Shown here: positions 36,614 to 46,673 of the stretch, one piece after another
Layout: each line of letters begins with the position of its first letter
How positions within the stretch are numbered: position 1 is the first letter of the stretch
Assembly (NCBI RefSeq): GCF_011059185.1
Contig: NZ_JAALFE010000015.1
Coordinates: 59,317-123,316, forward strand
Length of the DNA stretch: 64,000 nucleotides
Reading direction: 5' to 3'
From: Paragemmobacter kunshanensis
Lineage (GTDB): Bacteria > Pseudomonadota > Alphaproteobacteria > Rhodobacterales > Rhodobacteraceae
Made by a program: the position numbers and the translations under genes
Notes under the pieces: model-generated
Told to the model about the DNA's origin: nothing
The model's database searches: none
Seen by the model: the letters and a program-made list of their open reading frames with translations, nothing else

Positions 36614-37102
36614 TCAGCGCCCGAAGATCAGCATTTCAATCGGCCCTGCCGGCAGGTTCAACTGCAGCAGGACATCGAAGACCAGATAGATGAACAGGCC
36701 CAGCCCGATCCCGGAAAGGATGGCCCGGACAAAACGTCGCTCCCCGAAGGCTGCGGCGGCACAGGTGAACAGGATGGTGGAGCCGATCACGAAACCGACG
36801 CTGTGAATGCTTGCCACCATGACGATCATGCCGCCCAGAAGCCAAAGCAGGGGCACCGGTTGCTGCCGGGGCCTGCGTGGCCCCGGATTGCGCCAGCCCT
36901 GAACCCCGGTCGCAAGGCCAAGAAAGACCAGCACGGCCCCGATCAACCGCGGCACATCACCCGCACCGACACCCGAATAACCCGCCTTCGACGGAATGCG
37001 CGACCCGTCCCAGATCAGCAGGATGCCCAGCCCGATCAGAAAGACTGCGATGGCAACCGCCGCCCGATCCGGGCGGCGCTCCATGGTGTCTTGCGGTGTC
37101 AT
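36614..37102 (-). CDS. tctB: Tripartite tricarboxylate transporter small permease TctB
   Basis: This 162-residue membrane protein has four predicted spans (about 15-33, 50-65, 80-110 and 130-150). It begins [17 protein letters not shown] and carries [17 protein letters not shown], as in the TctB family. It overlaps tctC by 4 bases (ATGA) and nearly touches tctA. It is the small membrane subunit of the transporter. Confidence 0.92.
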   Translation of the reverse strand: MTPQDTMERRPDRAAVAIAVFLIGLGILLIWDGSRIPSKAGYSGVGAGDVPRLIGAVLVFLGLATGVQGWRNPGPRRPRQQPVPLLWLLGGMIVMVASIHSVGFVIGSTILFTCAAAAFGERRFVRAILSGIGLGLFIYLVFDVLLQLNLPAGPIEMLIFGR

Positions 37103-38043
37103 TGCACCAGACCGATGTCCTTGAGGATGGCCGATGTCGACTCGATCTCCTTGGCAAGCTGCGCCTCGAAATCCGCCCCGGCCAGATAGGTATCGGCCCA
37201 GCCCTTGTCGGCCAGCGCCTTCTGCCAGCCAGCGGATTTCGCCAGCTTGTCGATATCGGCCAGAACCTGCGCCTTCTGCTCGTCGCTCAGGCCGGGCGCG
37301 GCAGCAACCATGCGCCAGTTCTGCACCACGACATCATAGCCGGCTTCCGAAAGGGTCGGCGCATCCACGCCGTCAAGCCGGGCGTCCGAAGAGACTGCCA
37401 GAAGGCGCATCGTGCCGGCCTCGACCTGCGGCAGGAACTCGCCCAGCCCCGAAATCCCGGCCGTCACCTGGTTGCCCAGGATCGCCGCGGTCGCCTCGCC
37501 GCCGCCCGAGAAGGCGACATAGTTGATCTTGGTCGGATCAATGCCCGCGGCCTTTGCAAGCAGCCCCACCGTGATGTGGTCCACACCACCAGCCGACCCC
37601 CCGGCCCAGCTGACAGCACCGGGATCAGCCACCATTGCGTCAACCAGCCCCTTGATGTCCTGGATCGGCGATTCCGCCGGAACCACGATCGCGACAGCCT
37701 CGCCGGTAAGCCGCGCAACGGGCGTGACATCGGCCAGCGACACGGGCGAGGCATTGGTCAGGATCGCGCCCACCATCACATAGCCCCCGACGATCAGCTG
37801 CGACGGATCCCCCGAAGACGAGGCGACGAATTGCGCCAAGCCGACAGTCCCGCCCGCTCCGGGGACGTTCGTCACCTGAACAGAACCGGAAATGCCTTCG
37901 GCCTGCATGACTTCCTGCATCGTGCGCGCCGTGGAATCCCAGCCGCCGCCCGGGCTGGCCGGAGCCATGATCGTATAGTCATTGGCAAAGCCCGGCACCG
38001 CGGCCGCAGCAGCCAGGAACGCACCGATAAGGGCGTGTCTCAT
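37099..38043 (-). CDS. tctC: Tripartite tricarboxylate transporter substrate-binding protein TctC
   Basis: This 314-residue periplasmic binding protein has a clear signal peptide (MRHALIGAFLAAAAAVPGFA, cleaved before NDYT). The family features are IMAPASPGGGWDSTART at the mature N-terminus, NVPGAGGTVG, WAGGSAGGVDH and the VVQNWRMVAAAPGLS segment. It captures a carboxylate for TctAB. The start is ATG 38043 with a strong AGGAGGAGA upstream; a 41-codon upstream extension is rejected. It is first in the operon, so the promoter is expected in the 97 bases before it. Confidence 0.94.
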   Translation of the reverse strand: MRHALIGAFLAAAAAVPGFANDYTIMAPASPGGGWDSTARTMQEVMQAEGISGSVQVTNVPGAGGTVGLAQFVASSSGDPSQLIVGGYVMVGAILTNASPVSLADVTPVARLTGEAVAIVVPAESPIQDIKGLVDAMVADPGAVSWAGGSAGGVDHITVGLLAKAAGIDPTKINYVAFSGGGEATAAILGNQVTAGISGLGEFLPQVEAGTMRLLAVSSDARLDGVDAPTLSEAGYDVVVQNWRMVAAAPGLSDEQKAQVLADIDKLAKSAGWQKALADKGWADTYLAGADFEAQLAKEIESTSAILKDIGLVQ

Positions 38044-38140
38044 CTTGTCTTCTCCTCCCTGTCCCGGCCTCTGCCGGGTTGATGTCATCCGGGTGGCACC
38101 TCCTCGTGCCGACCGGTGGAAAGATGAACACAACAACCTG

Positions 38141-39232
38141 TCATCTACCTGACATGCCGCCGACAAGCGTTCCTTCCCGGATCGCGCTGTCCCACCGCCG
38201 CAAAAGCCGCTTTCGCTTTGCCTGGTCCAGATACACCAGCAGGCCGGGGCTGACGCCCACCGGTTGCAACTGTTCTCCCAGCACGGCCTGCATCATGCGC
38301 GCGCTGTTGGCATCGGAAACCTCTAGGGAAACGGCAGGCAGCCGCAACTTGCGCGACAGGACTTCCTGCCCTTCGCGGCTCATCAGGAAACCCAGAAAGG
38401 CCTCCCCCAGGTCAGGATTGCGCGCGGCGCGCGGCACCAGCGCCACGCGCGAAACGACCACCGTGTAATCCCTCAGAAGCACAAGACCAAGCTCCGGCTG
38501 CAGCCTCGCCTGATCGGCGGCATAGGATCCGAGGATGTTGTAGCCCAGCTTCAGACGACCATCCGCTACCCGTTCGATGATGTCCTGGCTGGTCGGAAAG
38601 ACCTCCAGCCCGCCTGCCGCCATGGCACGGATCATGTCCCAGACATCGGCAAAACGCTCCTCGTCGCGCGCAAGGAAAAGATAGCCCAGCGCCGACCGGG
38701 TGATGTCATAGGTCCCGATCAGCCCCGTCGCCCCCCGCGGGGCCTGCGAAAGCCAGTCCATCAGGGCAAGCCTCGATTGCGGCGGGCCATCGGGGAAACT
38801 GGGGCGGTGATAGACCAGAACCGCCGGTTCGAATGTCAGCGCATAGGCCTTGTTCTGCCATTGCGCCCAATCCGGCCAGTCACGCGACCGCACCGAAAGG
38901 ACTGGCCGCGCATAGCCGTCATTCGCAAGGCTCATCTGCAGGTCCATGCCGGACGAGAAGACGAAATCCGCCGTTTCGCCCTGCCCATCGGTCTCGGCCC
39001 GCACCCTGTCGCGGATCACACCGGTCAGCAGATCCTCGTAGCGGACGGCGACATCGGGGTTTTCCTCCTGAAAGGCACGGATCAAGGGGGCCGCCAACCC
39101 CTCGTCCAGCGTCGAATAGACGGTCAATTCCCGTGCGGTCCTGCCGGATGGTGGATCAAACAGGAAAAGCTCCGCCCCCGCGGGCGATGCCGCGCCGACA
39201 AGACCTGCCAGAAACACTCCGCGCCAGAACAT
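38141..39232 (-). CDS. Periplasmic ABC-type solute-binding protein linked to tctDE
   Basis: This 363-residue extracellular solute-binding protein has a signal peptide (MFWRGVFLAGLVGAASPAGA). It has the iron(III)/thiamine/spermidine-binding fold: LTVYSTLDEGLAAPLIRAFQ, DFVFSSGMDLQ, AYALTFEPAVLVYHR, and GYNILGSYA. No ABC permease or ATPase lies near it. It is divergent from the tctD response regulator (73 bases) and upstream of tctC. It may serve as a periplasmic sensor component for the TctE kinase instead of transport (inference). The start is ATG 39232; an in-frame upstream ATG overlaps tctD. Confidence 0.83.
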   Translation of the reverse strand: MFWRGVFLAGLVGAASPAGAELFLFDPPSGRTARELTVYSTLDEGLAAPLIRAFQEENPDVAVRYEDLLTGVIRDRVRAETDGQGETADFVFSSGMDLQMSLANDGYARPVLSVRSRDWPDWAQWQNKAYALTFEPAVLVYHRPSFPDGPPQSRLALMDWLSQAPRGATGLIGTYDITRSALGYLFLARDEERFADVWDMIRAMAAGGLEVFPTSQDIIERVADGRLKLGYNILGSYAADQARLQPELGLVLLRDYTVVVSRVALVPRAARNPDLGEAFLGFLMSREGQEVLSRKLRLPAVSLEVSDANSARMMQAVLGEQLQPVGVSPGLLVYLDQAKRKRLLRRWDSAIREGTLVGGMSGR

Positions 39233-39305
39233 GCCTTCAGCTTGCCCGATGGTCGCCCCGTTCACAACGCCGCAGTTCCAGCCTAGGCTGTCGGCCGGAG
39301 GACAG

Positions 39306-39980
39306 ATGCGCATCATGCTTGTCGAGGACGACCTGCCCCTGGCCGAAGCGCTGACCGCGCTTCTGGTGCAGTCAGGCTATGCCGTAGACACGGTCCATGA
39401 CGGCCCCTCGGCCGAGGCGCTGGGAACCGCCGAAAGGTTCGATCTGGTGATCCTCGACCTCAATCTTCCCGAAATGGACGGCCTCGCCGTCCTGCGCGCC
39501 ATGCGTGCCAGATCGGATGATGCCGCCGTGATGATCCTGACCGCCCGGGGAACCCCCGAAGACCGCGTCCGCGGGCTCAATCTCGGGGCAGATGACTATC
39601 TGACCAAACCATTCGATGTCGCCGAACTCGAGGCGCGGGTCCGCTCGCTCCTGCGCCGCCAGGCCGGCCTGCGCGCTGCCGCACTGACGGTTGGCGATGT
39701 CACCTTGGACCTGGTCTCCCGCCGCTGCTTCACCAGCGCGGGCGCCCTTGATCTTCCCGCCCGCGAACTTGCGCTGCTCGAACTGCTGTTCACCCGCGTC
39801 GGCAAGGTCGTCAGCAAGGAAACCATCGTGCAATCCCTTACCTCTCTGGATGATTCGCTGTCGGACAACGCGATCGAACAATATGTCTCGCGCCTGCGTC
39901 GGCGACTCGCCCCGCATGGCGTGACATTGAGAACCGCCCGCGGGATCGGATACTACATAGACAAGGCCCCGGGCGGATGA
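39306..39980 (+). CDS. tctD: OmpR-family response regulator (TctD-like)
   Basis: This 224-residue regulator has an N-terminal receiver (acidic pair E7/D8-D9, phosphorylated D51 in LDLNLPEMDG, T79 in MILTAR, K101 in LTKPF). A C-terminal winged-helix DNA-binding domain contains LPARELALLELLF and GVTLRTARGIGYYI. It most likely activates the tctCBA operon when the carboxylate is present, as TctD does in enteric bacteria. GGAGGA lies just upstream of the ATG. The stop overlaps the kinase gene (ATGA). Confidence 0.92.
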   Translation: MRIMLVEDDLPLAEALTALLVQSGYAVDTVHDGPSAEALGTAERFDLVILDLNLPEMDGLAVLRAMRARSDDAAVMILTARGTPEDRVRGLNLGADDYLTKPFDVAELEARVRSLLRRQAGLRAAALTVGDVTLDLVSRRCFTSAGALDLPARELALLELLFTRVGKVVSKETIVQSLTSLDDSLSDNAIEQYVSRLRRRLAPHGVTLRTARGIGYYIDKAPGG

Positions 39981-41365
39981 CCGATGCCCTGGCCACAACC
40001 GGCAACTGGTCCCTGCGCCGCAGGCTTCTTGGCTGGCTCTTCCTGTCAACGGCCCTTCTTGGCCTGATCGCCCTCGCCGATACCTGGCGCGAGGCAAGAC
40101 GTACCGCCCAGGGGGTATCCGACCGCGTCCTCGCAGGCTCCGCCCTTGCCATCGCAGAACGGGCCAGCGTGGATCTGTCCGGCGAGATCGAGGTGGACAT
40201 TCCCTATTCCGCGCTCGACATGCTGGCCTCCGCCGCCGAGGATCAGGTCTTCTACCGCGTCGACGGCCCGGATGGCTTTCTGACCGGCTACGAGACTCTG
40301 GCCATCGCCGCCGAGAATGCCGAAGCGAAGCTGTCATTCATTGACGGCCGGTTCGGAGAGACACCCATCCGCATCGCCACCTTCTACAGTCAGGTATCCA
40401 CGGGCGATGGTCTCCTGCCCTTTTCGGTGACCGTCGCGGAATCCACCCGGGCAAGGGACGCGCTCGCGCAATCCATCCTGATCCGCTCGGCACTGCGGCT
40501 CGCAGGCCTTGCTGCGGGTGCCGCCCTGATCGTCTGGATCACCGTGACCATCGCGCTCAGACCGCTGGACCGGGTCGCCCGGACCCTGTCGCACCGCGCC
40601 CCGGATGATCTCAGCCCCTTGCGCGCCGATATCCCGCATGAGGTGGCAGGCCTGATCGACGCCATGAACCGCTTCATGCAACGGCTTGACGATGCCGTCG
40701 CCGCCCTGCGGAATTTCACCGGGAATGCAGGCCACCAGTTGCGCACGCCCCTTGCCACGGTGCGCGCACAACTTGCCCTCATCGCGCGGAACTCCGGGGC
40801 GGAAACCCGCGAAGGCATCGCCAAGGCCGATGTCGCGCTTGTCCGCGCCGAACGGGTTCTGGCCCAACTCCTGATGCTGGCCCGGATCGACGCCGCAGCA
40901 GCAAAGCTTGCGCTGCCGGAGATTGACATCGCCGCGATTGCCCGCAGCACCACCGCCGATGCAATTCCCGAAGCGGATCGCTTTGGCCACGACCTTGGCT
41001 TCGAAGGGGTGGGTCATCTGCCTGTCCGGGCCGATGCCGTTCTCTGCGCCGAACTGCTGACCAATCTCCTCGACAACGCAATCCGCTATGCCGGACCCCG
41101 GGCCAAGATCACCGTGCGCGCCCTGACAACGCCCGATGGTCCGGCCCTCGAAGTCGAAGACAGCGGCCCCGGCCTGCCGCCGGATGCCATCCCCGCACTT
41201 CTCGGGCGAAAGGACCTGCGCGCCGATCCCGCGCTTGGGGTCCATGGCCTGGGTCTTGCCGTCGTCGGTGAAATCGCGCGCCTGTTCGGGGCGACCCTGT
41301 CCTTCCAGCCTCTCAAGGATCAGCCCGGCCACGTGATCCGCTGCCAGTTTCCGCCCCAGGGCTGA
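39977..41365 (+). CDS. tctE: Sensor histidine kinase (TctE-like)
   Basis: This 462-residue membrane kinase has span 1 at ~18-36, a periplasmic sensor of the 2CSK_N type (~40-165), span 2 at ~170-195 and a HAMP-like linker. The dimerisation/phosphoacceptor domain has H253 in GHQLRTPL, and the ATPase domain has the N box LLTNLLDNAIRYAG, DSGPGLPP and GVHGLGLAVV. It autophosphorylates and passes phosphate to the regulator encoded just upstream. The periplasmic part could contact the solute-binding protein encoded divergently. It is convergent with the ExoD-family gene. Confidence 0.92.
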   Translation: MTDALATTGNWSLRRRLLGWLFLSTALLGLIALADTWREARRTAQGVSDRVLAGSALAIAERASVDLSGEIEVDIPYSALDMLASAAEDQVFYRVDGPDGFLTGYETLAIAAENAEAKLSFIDGRFGETPIRIATFYSQVSTGDGLLPFSVTVAESTRARDALAQSILIRSALRLAGLAAGAALIVWITVTIALRPLDRVARTLSHRAPDDLSPLRADIPHEVAGLIDAMNRFMQRLDDAVAALRNFTGNAGHQLRTPLATVRAQLALIARNSGAETREGIAKADVALVRAERVLAQLLMLARIDAAAAKLALPEIDIAAIARSTTADAIPEADRFGHDLGFEGVGHLPVRADAVLCAELLTNLLDNAIRYAGPRAKITVRALTTPDGPALEVEDSGPGLPPDAIPALLGRKDLRADPALGVHGLGLAVVGEIARLFGATLSFQPLKDQPGHVIRCQFPPQG

Positions 41366-41383
41366 CTGCGCCGCGGCATTGGC

Positions 41384-42043
41384 TCAGAAGGCGTTGACGA
41401 TCACGAAGATCAGCGCCTTTGCCAGCGCCCAGACGACACCCGAAACGATGACCAACGAAAAAACCCCGACCAGAACCCCGATGATCACCCAAAGGCCGTC
41501 TCGCTCCAGCACCCCAAGCGCCATCAGCGAGATCGCAAAGGCCGGCAGCATGTTTCCCAGCGGTATGGGCAGGGCCAGCACGATGGCCAGCGTCAGGCAG
41601 ATTCCGCCGATGATCCGCTCGCCCGTCGCCGAAGTCACGAACAGCAGACGCGGCTTCAGAAGGCGTTCCGCCCGCGCCAGAAGCGGTGTCACGCGGCCGA
41701 CAAAGGAATTGAAGTCAGACCGTGTCATCGACCTGTCCGCGATGATGGCAGGCAGCCATGGCAGCTTGCCCAGCATCATCTGGGCCGTCAGGTAAAGCAG
41801 CGGCAGCCCAAGGATGGATGACGTGCCGGGCGGCGTCGGCACGACATTGGGCAGCGCAAACAGCAGGATCAGCGCCGCGACGGCCCGCGCATCCATCGCC
41901 CGCATGAGGTCAGAGACCGAAACGCGCTCTCTCCGTTCATCCGCGCCGATTGCATCAAGGATCTGCGAGAACCGCTTCTTCCCTTCAGGCTGCGCAGCTT
42001 CGATCCCGGCAAAGCGCTTTGCGATCTTTCGTCCCCTGCCCAT
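41384..42043 (-). CDS. ExoD-family membrane protein
   Basis: This 219-residue protein has a soluble N-terminal part (~1-50) and four or five hydrophobic segments. The PF06055 features RVSVSDLMRAMDARAVAALILL, ALPNVVPTPPGTS and GLPLLYLTAQMMLG are visible. ExoD mutants of Sinorhizobium affect exopolysaccharide and alkali tolerance, but the biochemical role is unknown. It follows adenine deaminase on the same strand by 89 bases and is outside the polysaccharide locus, so a shared role is not implied. Confidence 0.88.
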   Translation of the reverse strand: MGRGRKIAKRFAGIEAAQPEGKKRFSQILDAIGADERRERVSVSDLMRAMDARAVAALILLFALPNVVPTPPGTSSILGLPLLYLTAQMMLGKLPWLPAIIADRSMTRSDFNSFVGRVTPLLARAERLLKPRLLFVTSATGERIIGGICLTLAIVLALPIPLGNMLPAFAISLMALGVLERDGLWVIIGVLVGVFSLVIVSGVVWALAKALIFVIVNAF

Positions 42044-42132
42044 CGGGCGGCCTTCTCCCTGTCAGCCCCGGTCCTTTTCAAGGTCGGACAGCCGGTTCAA
42101 AACTGCAACCACGTAACAGCCGATCCCTCTGG

Positions 42133-43845
42133 CTATGGCATCACTTCAAAGCGATCCACATCCACCATCCCGTGATCGGTGATCTTCAGCCTCGGTATGA
42201 CGGGCAGGGCCAGGAAAGCAAGTTGCAAGAATGGCTCCTCAAGCACCACGCCCAGCGATCTTGCCGCCGCCCGCAGGCCGACAAGATCATCCCGCACCGT
42301 CTCGAAGGGTTGCAGGCTCATCAAGCCTGCCATCGGCAAGGGAAGTTCCGCCAGAACCCTGCCCCCCTCGACCACCACGAAACCGCCCTCGATCTCGCTC
42401 AACCGGTTGGCCGCCAGTGCCATATCGGCGTAATCCGCCCCGACGACGGCGATATTGTGGTGATCATGGCAGACGGTCGAGGCGATCGCGCCGCGCTTCA
42501 GGCCGAACCCCTTCACAAAGCCCGTGGCCCGGTTCCCGTTCTTGCCATGACGCTCGATCACGGCGATGCGGATCAGGTCGCGCTCCAGATCAGGGCGCTT
42601 GTCCCCGTCCTGCGGTTCGATATCGAAGGTCAAATGTTCGGTGATGATCTTGCCGGTCAGGATCCCGATCACCGGCGTTTCCACCCGGTTTCCGCCACAG
42701 CGGAAATGCGCGGGCTCGATCCTGGGGGCCTTGACCGAATGCCGCGCCACTGGCGGGATCAGGGCCCGCCCGGCAAAGGCCTCGGGCGTGGCCTCCACAC
42801 CTCCCGCAAAGACCCGGACCGCCCGGCATGAGGCCAGACCGTCAAGCACGACGATATCCGCCCGCTTGCCCGGCGCGATCAGCCCACGGTCCTTCAACCC
42901 GAAGGCCTCCGCCGCCGAAAGACTGGCCGCGCGGTAGACGGCCAGCGGCTCTGCCCCCATCGCGATGGCCGTGCGGATCATGTGATCCAGATGCCCATGC
43001 TCTGCGATGTCCAGCGGATTGCGGTCATCTGTGCAAAAGCAGAGATAGGGCGAATGCCGCTCTGTCAGCAGCGGGGCCAGCGCCACCAGATCCTTGCTGA
43101 CGGAACCCTCCCGGATCAGCACGCGCATTCCCTTGCGCAGCTTTTCCAGCGCTTCCTCCGCAGATGTGGCCTCATGTTCCGTGCGGATGCCTGCGGAAAT
43201 GTAGCCGTTCAGATCCTTGCCCCTCAGCAACGGGGCATGCCCGTCGACATGGCGCCCCTGCCATGCCGAAAGCTTGGCCATGCATCCTTCATCCTGCGAA
43301 AGCACGCCGGGAAAGTTCATGAACTCCGCCAGACCGACCACCCTGGGATGATCGCGCAGCGGGATCAGGTCCGCCGCCTCCAGCCGCGCCCCCGCCGTTT
43401 CCATATGCGTCGACGGCACGCATGAGGAAAGCTGCACCCGGATATCCATCAGCGTCCGCGCCGACGCATCGAGGAAGTATTCGATCCCCTCCATCCCGCA
43501 GACATTGGCGATCTCGTGCGGATCGCAGATAGCCGTCGTCACCCCCCGCGGCGTCACGCAGCGATCAAATTCGAAGGGCGTCACAAGCGAGGATTCGATA
43601 TGCAGATGCGTGTCGATGAAACCGGGCACCAGAACCGATCCCGATACATCGACAATCTTCTTGCCCTCATATTCTCCGAAAACGCCGACAATCGTATCCC
43701 CGCAGATCGCCACATCGGTCTGGACGATGTCGCCCGTCACCAGATCAAGGACGGAACCACCCTTCAGAACAAGATCCGCCGGTTCCACGCCGCGCCCCTG
43801 GGCAATTCGGTCTGCCAGTGCGGCCTTCGGGGGGATCATCGCCAT
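42133..43845 (-). CDS. ade: Adenine deaminase
   Basis: This 571-residue amidohydrolase converts adenine to hypoxanthine and ammonia in purine salvage. It has the metal-binding [12 protein letters not shown], the [14 protein letters not shown] loop, VDGHAPLL and [11 protein letters not shown]. The Ade C-terminal domain follows, with [24 protein letters not shown] and the [18 protein letters not shown] segment. Length and motif order match Ade. The start is ATG 43845 (MAMIPPK) with AGGAGT upstream; a longer in-frame extension is antisense to the divergent transporter gene. Confidence 0.95.
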   Translation of the reverse strand: MAMIPPKAALADRIAQGRGVEPADLVLKGGSVLDLVTGDIVQTDVAICGDTIVGVFGEYEGKKIVDVSGSVLVPGFIDTHLHIESSLVTPFEFDRCVTPRGVTTAICDPHEIANVCGMEGIEYFLDASARTLMDIRVQLSSCVPSTHMETAGARLEAADLIPLRDHPRVVGLAEFMNFPGVLSQDEGCMAKLSAWQGRHVDGHAPLLRGKDLNGYISAGIRTEHEATSAEEALEKLRKGMRVLIREGSVSKDLVALAPLLTERHSPYLCFCTDDRNPLDIAEHGHLDHMIRTAIAMGAEPLAVYRAASLSAAEAFGLKDRGLIAPGKRADIVVLDGLASCRAVRVFAGGVEATPEAFAGRALIPPVARHSVKAPRIEPAHFRCGGNRVETPVIGILTGKIITEHLTFDIEPQDGDKRPDLERDLIRIAVIERHGKNGNRATGFVKGFGLKRGAIASTVCHDHHNIAVVGADYADMALAANRLSEIEGGFVVVEGGRVLAELPLPMAGLMSLQPFETVRDDLVGLRAAARSLGVVLEEPFLQLAFLALPVIPRLKITDHGMVDVDRFEVMP

Positions 43846-43952
43846 GTCGGTTACTCCTTTCCCCCAGCAAAGCCGAACCGACGATCCGGGTCCAGTCCCC
43901 TTGCACTGCCCGGGAAAGGATGGTCCAACTGGCACAACGCACAGAGGTTCCG

Positions 43953-44873
43953 ATGCGCCCGCTTCGCGGCATTGCCCTGAAACTCGGATCCGTCCTTGTC
44001 TTCATCGTCATGGCTTCGATGATCAAGGCAACGGCAGATCACGTCCCGGCCGGCCAGGCCGTCTTCTTCCGTTCCGCCTTTGCCATCCCGGTGATCGTGG
44101 TCTGGCTGATCTGGCGGCACGAGCTTTCCACCGGCCTGCGCGCCGCCAGCCCCATCGGCCATGTCTGGCGCGGTTTCGCGGGCACCTGCGCCATGGGCCT
44201 GGGCTTTGCGGGCCTGGGCTACCTTCCCCTGCCCGAGGTTACCGCCATCGGCTATGCCGCGCCCCTTCTGACGGTGATCTTCGCCGCGATGTTCCTGGGC
44301 GAGGATGTCCGCCTCTTCCGCCTGTCCTGCGTCGCGCTTGGGCTGATGGGCGTGCTGATCGTCCTGTCACCGCGGCTGACAGTCCTCGACGGCCCCGCCA
44401 GCCATGCCGAGGCTTTCGGTGCCATGCTCGTGCTGGGCGGCGCGGTCTTCGCGGCCCTCGCGCAGGTCTTCGTCCGCAAACTCGTCCACACCGAAAAGAC
44501 ACCGGCCATCGTCTTCTACTTCTCGCTGACGGCGACGGTCCTGTCCCTTGCCACGCTGCCCTTCGGATGGGTCTGGCCAAGCCCGGCGGAATGGGGCCTT
44601 CTTGTCGGCTGCGGCCTGCTCGGCGGTGTCGGCCAGATCCTGCTGACCTCCAGCTACCGCGAAGCCGATGCCTCGCTGGTCGCCCCCTTCGACTATGCCT
44701 CGATGATCTTCGCCTTGGCCATCGGCTGGTTCGTCTTCTCCGAAATGCCGACACGCACCATGCTCATCGGGGCCGCCCTGATCATCCTTGCAGGCATCCT
44801 GATCATCTGGCGCGAACACCGCCTCGGCAAGGACCGCGCCCAGCAGCGCAAGGTCACCACCCCGCAGGGATAG
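43953..44873 (+). CDS. EamA/DMT-family transporter
   Basis: This 306-residue inner-membrane protein has about ten spans in two EamA repeats (~5-135 and ~150-290). [14 protein letters not shown], a [20 protein letters not shown] segment and, in the second half, [20 protein letters not shown] are typical of RhaT/EamA exporters. The substrate is unknown; amino acids, metabolites or nucleobases are all possible. It is divergent from adenine deaminase (107 bases), which may hint at a purine link. ATG 43953 has AGAGG upstream. Confidence 0.88.
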   Translation: MRPLRGIALKLGSVLVFIVMASMIKATADHVPAGQAVFFRSAFAIPVIVVWLIWRHELSTGLRAASPIGHVWRGFAGTCAMGLGFAGLGYLPLPEVTAIGYAAPLLTVIFAAMFLGEDVRLFRLSCVALGLMGVLIVLSPRLTVLDGPASHAEAFGAMLVLGGAVFAALAQVFVRKLVHTEKTPAIVFYFSLTATVLSLATLPFGWVWPSPAEWGLLVGCGLLGGVGQILLTSSYREADASLVAPFDYASMIFALAIGWFVFSEMPTRTMLIGAALIILAGILIIWREHRLGKDRAQQRKVTTPQG

Positions 44874-44896
44874 CGGGCCGGGGCAATCCCGGCCCG
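44874..44896. terminator. Stem-loop between convergent genes
   Basis: CGGGCCGGG-gcaat-CCCGGCCCG, a perfect 9-bp GC stem between the EamA gene and ettA. No T-run, but well placed to stop transcription from both sides. Confidence 0.5.
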
Positions 44897-44903
44897 ACCG
44901 GGC

Positions 44904-46559
44904 CTATCGCGTGAACTTCTTGTATTTCACGCGCTTTGGTTCCACGGAATCCGGGCCAAGGCGGCGGATCTTGTCCTGTTCATAGGCATCGAAGTTGCCT
45001 TCAAAGAACTCCACATGCGCATCGCCTTCAAAGGCAAGGATATGGGTGCAAAGCCGGTCAAGGAAGAACCGGTCGTGCGAGATGATCACCGCGCAGCCCG
45101 CGAATTCCTCGATCGCCGCTTCCAGCGCCTGCAGGGTTTCCACGTCCAGATCGTTGGTCGGTTCGTCCAGCAGCAGCACGTTGCCGCCCGATTTCAGCAG
45201 TTTCGCCATGTGGACGCGGTTGCGTTCCCCGCCCGACAGGATGCCCACCTTCTTCTGCTGGTCGGAACCCTTGAAGTTGAACGACGAACAATAGGCCCGG
45301 CTGTTCACTTCGGCATCGCCCAGCTGGACGATGTCCAGCGCGTCCGTGATTTCTTCCCAGACGTTCTTGTTGGGGTCCAGCGCATCGCGCGACTGGTCCA
45401 CATAGGAAAGCTGCACCGTATCACCCAGGGTGATCGTGCCGCTGTCGGGCTTTTCCTGCCCGGTGATCATCTTCATCAGCGTGGACTTGCCCGCGCCGTT
45501 CGGCCCGATCACGCCAATGATGCCGCCCGGCGGCAGCGAGAAGCTCAGGTTCTCGATCAGCTGCTTGTCACCCAGCGCCTTGGACACATTCTCGAACTCG
45601 ATGACCTTGGAACCAAGGCGCGGCCCATGCGGGATGATGATCTGCGCGCGGCCAACCAGTTCCTTGACCGATTCATCGGCCATCTTCTCATAGGCCTGGA
45701 TACGCGCCTTGGATTTGGCCTGCCGTGCCTTCGCCCCGGCGCGGATCCATTCCAGTTCCTTTTCCAGAACCTTCTGCTTGGCCTTGTCCTCGCGCGCTTC
45801 CTGCGCCAGCCGCTTGGCCTTGGCATCCAGCCAGGAGGAATAGTTGCCCTCATGCGGCAGTCCACGCCCGCGTTCCAGTTCCAGGATCCAGGTCGTGATG
45901 TCATCCAGGAAATAACGGTCGTGGGTGACCGTCAGGATCGTGCCCTTGTATTCGATCAGGTGCTTTTGCAGCCAGGCGATGGTTTCGGCATCAAGGTGGT
46001 TCGTGGGTTCGTCCAAGAGCAGCATGTCCGGCGCTTCAAGCAGCAGTTTGCACAGCGCCACCCGGCGGCGCTCGCCCCCCGACAGGGTTTCGACATTCGC
46101 ATCATCCGGCGGGCAGCGCAGCGCCTCCATCGCGACGTCGATCTGGCTGTCCAGATCCCACAGGTTCTCGGCGTCGATCTGGTCCTGAAGCTGTGCCATC
46201 TCCTCGGCCGTCTCGTCCGAATAGTTCATGGCCAGTTCGTTGTAGCGGTCCAGCTTCGCCTGCTTCTCCGCCACCCCCAGCTTCACGTTCTCGCGCACGG
46301 TCAGGTTCGGATCAAGCTGCGGCTCCTGCGGCAGATATCCCACCTTCGCGCCCTTTGCCGCCCAGGCCTCGCCCTGAAAATCCTTGTCCCATCCGGCCAT
46401 CACGCGCAGCAGCGTGGATTTCCCCGCACCGTTCACGCCGACGACGCCGATCTTCACGCCGGGCAGGAAATTCAGGCGGATGTTCTCGAACACCTTCTTT
46501 CCGCCCGGATAGGTCTTTGAAACGCCATCCATGTGATAGACGTATTGATACGAGGCCAT
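44904..46559 (-). CDS. ettA: Energy-dependent translational throttle protein EttA (ABC-F)
   Basis: This 551-residue soluble protein has two ABC ATPase domains and no membrane part. Walker A sites are GVNGAGKST and GPNGAGKST, with signatures LSGGERRRVALCK and LSGGERNRVHMAK. The Walker B sites are LLLDEPTNHLD and LLLDEPTNDLD, followed by HDR. Between them lies the basic linker (KAKRLAQEAREDKAKQ), which contacts the ribosome E site. The length is almost that of E. coli EttA (555). It gates the first elongation step according to the ATP/ADP ratio. The start at 46559 (MASYQYVYHM) has AGGAG eight bases upstream. Confidence 0.96.
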   Translation of the reverse strand: MASYQYVYHMDGVSKTYPGGKKVFENIRLNFLPGVKIGVVGVNGAGKSTLLRVMAGWDKDFQGEAWAAKGAKVGYLPQEPQLDPNLTVRENVKLGVAEKQAKLDRYNELAMNYSDETAEEMAQLQDQIDAENLWDLDSQIDVAMEALRCPPDDANVETLSGGERRRVALCKLLLEAPDMLLLDEPTNHLDAETIAWLQKHLIEYKGTILTVTHDRYFLDDITTWILELERGRGLPHEGNYSSWLDAKAKRLAQEAREDKAKQKVLEKELEWIRAGAKARQAKSKARIQAYEKMADESVKELVGRAQIIIPHGPRLGSKVIEFENVSKALGDKQLIENLSFSLPPGGIIGVIGPNGAGKSTLMKMITGQEKPDSGTITLGDTVQLSYVDQSRDALDPNKNVWEEITDALDIVQLGDAEVNSRAYCSSFNFKGSDQQKKVGILSGGERNRVHMAKLLKSGGNVLLLDEPTNDLDVETLQALEAAIEEFAGCAVIISHDRFFLDRLCTHILAFEGDAHVEFFEGNFDAYEQDKIRRLGPDSVEPKRVKYKKFTR

Positions 46560-46673
46560 CTTGCCGCTCCTGCGTGAATCCTTGGGAATGTTGCGGCGAC
46601 ATGTAGCGATAATGCTGGACAGTGGCAACGCAGGGTGCTTGGGCTTCCGCCCGGAAATGCAGTGGAGGGCGTC

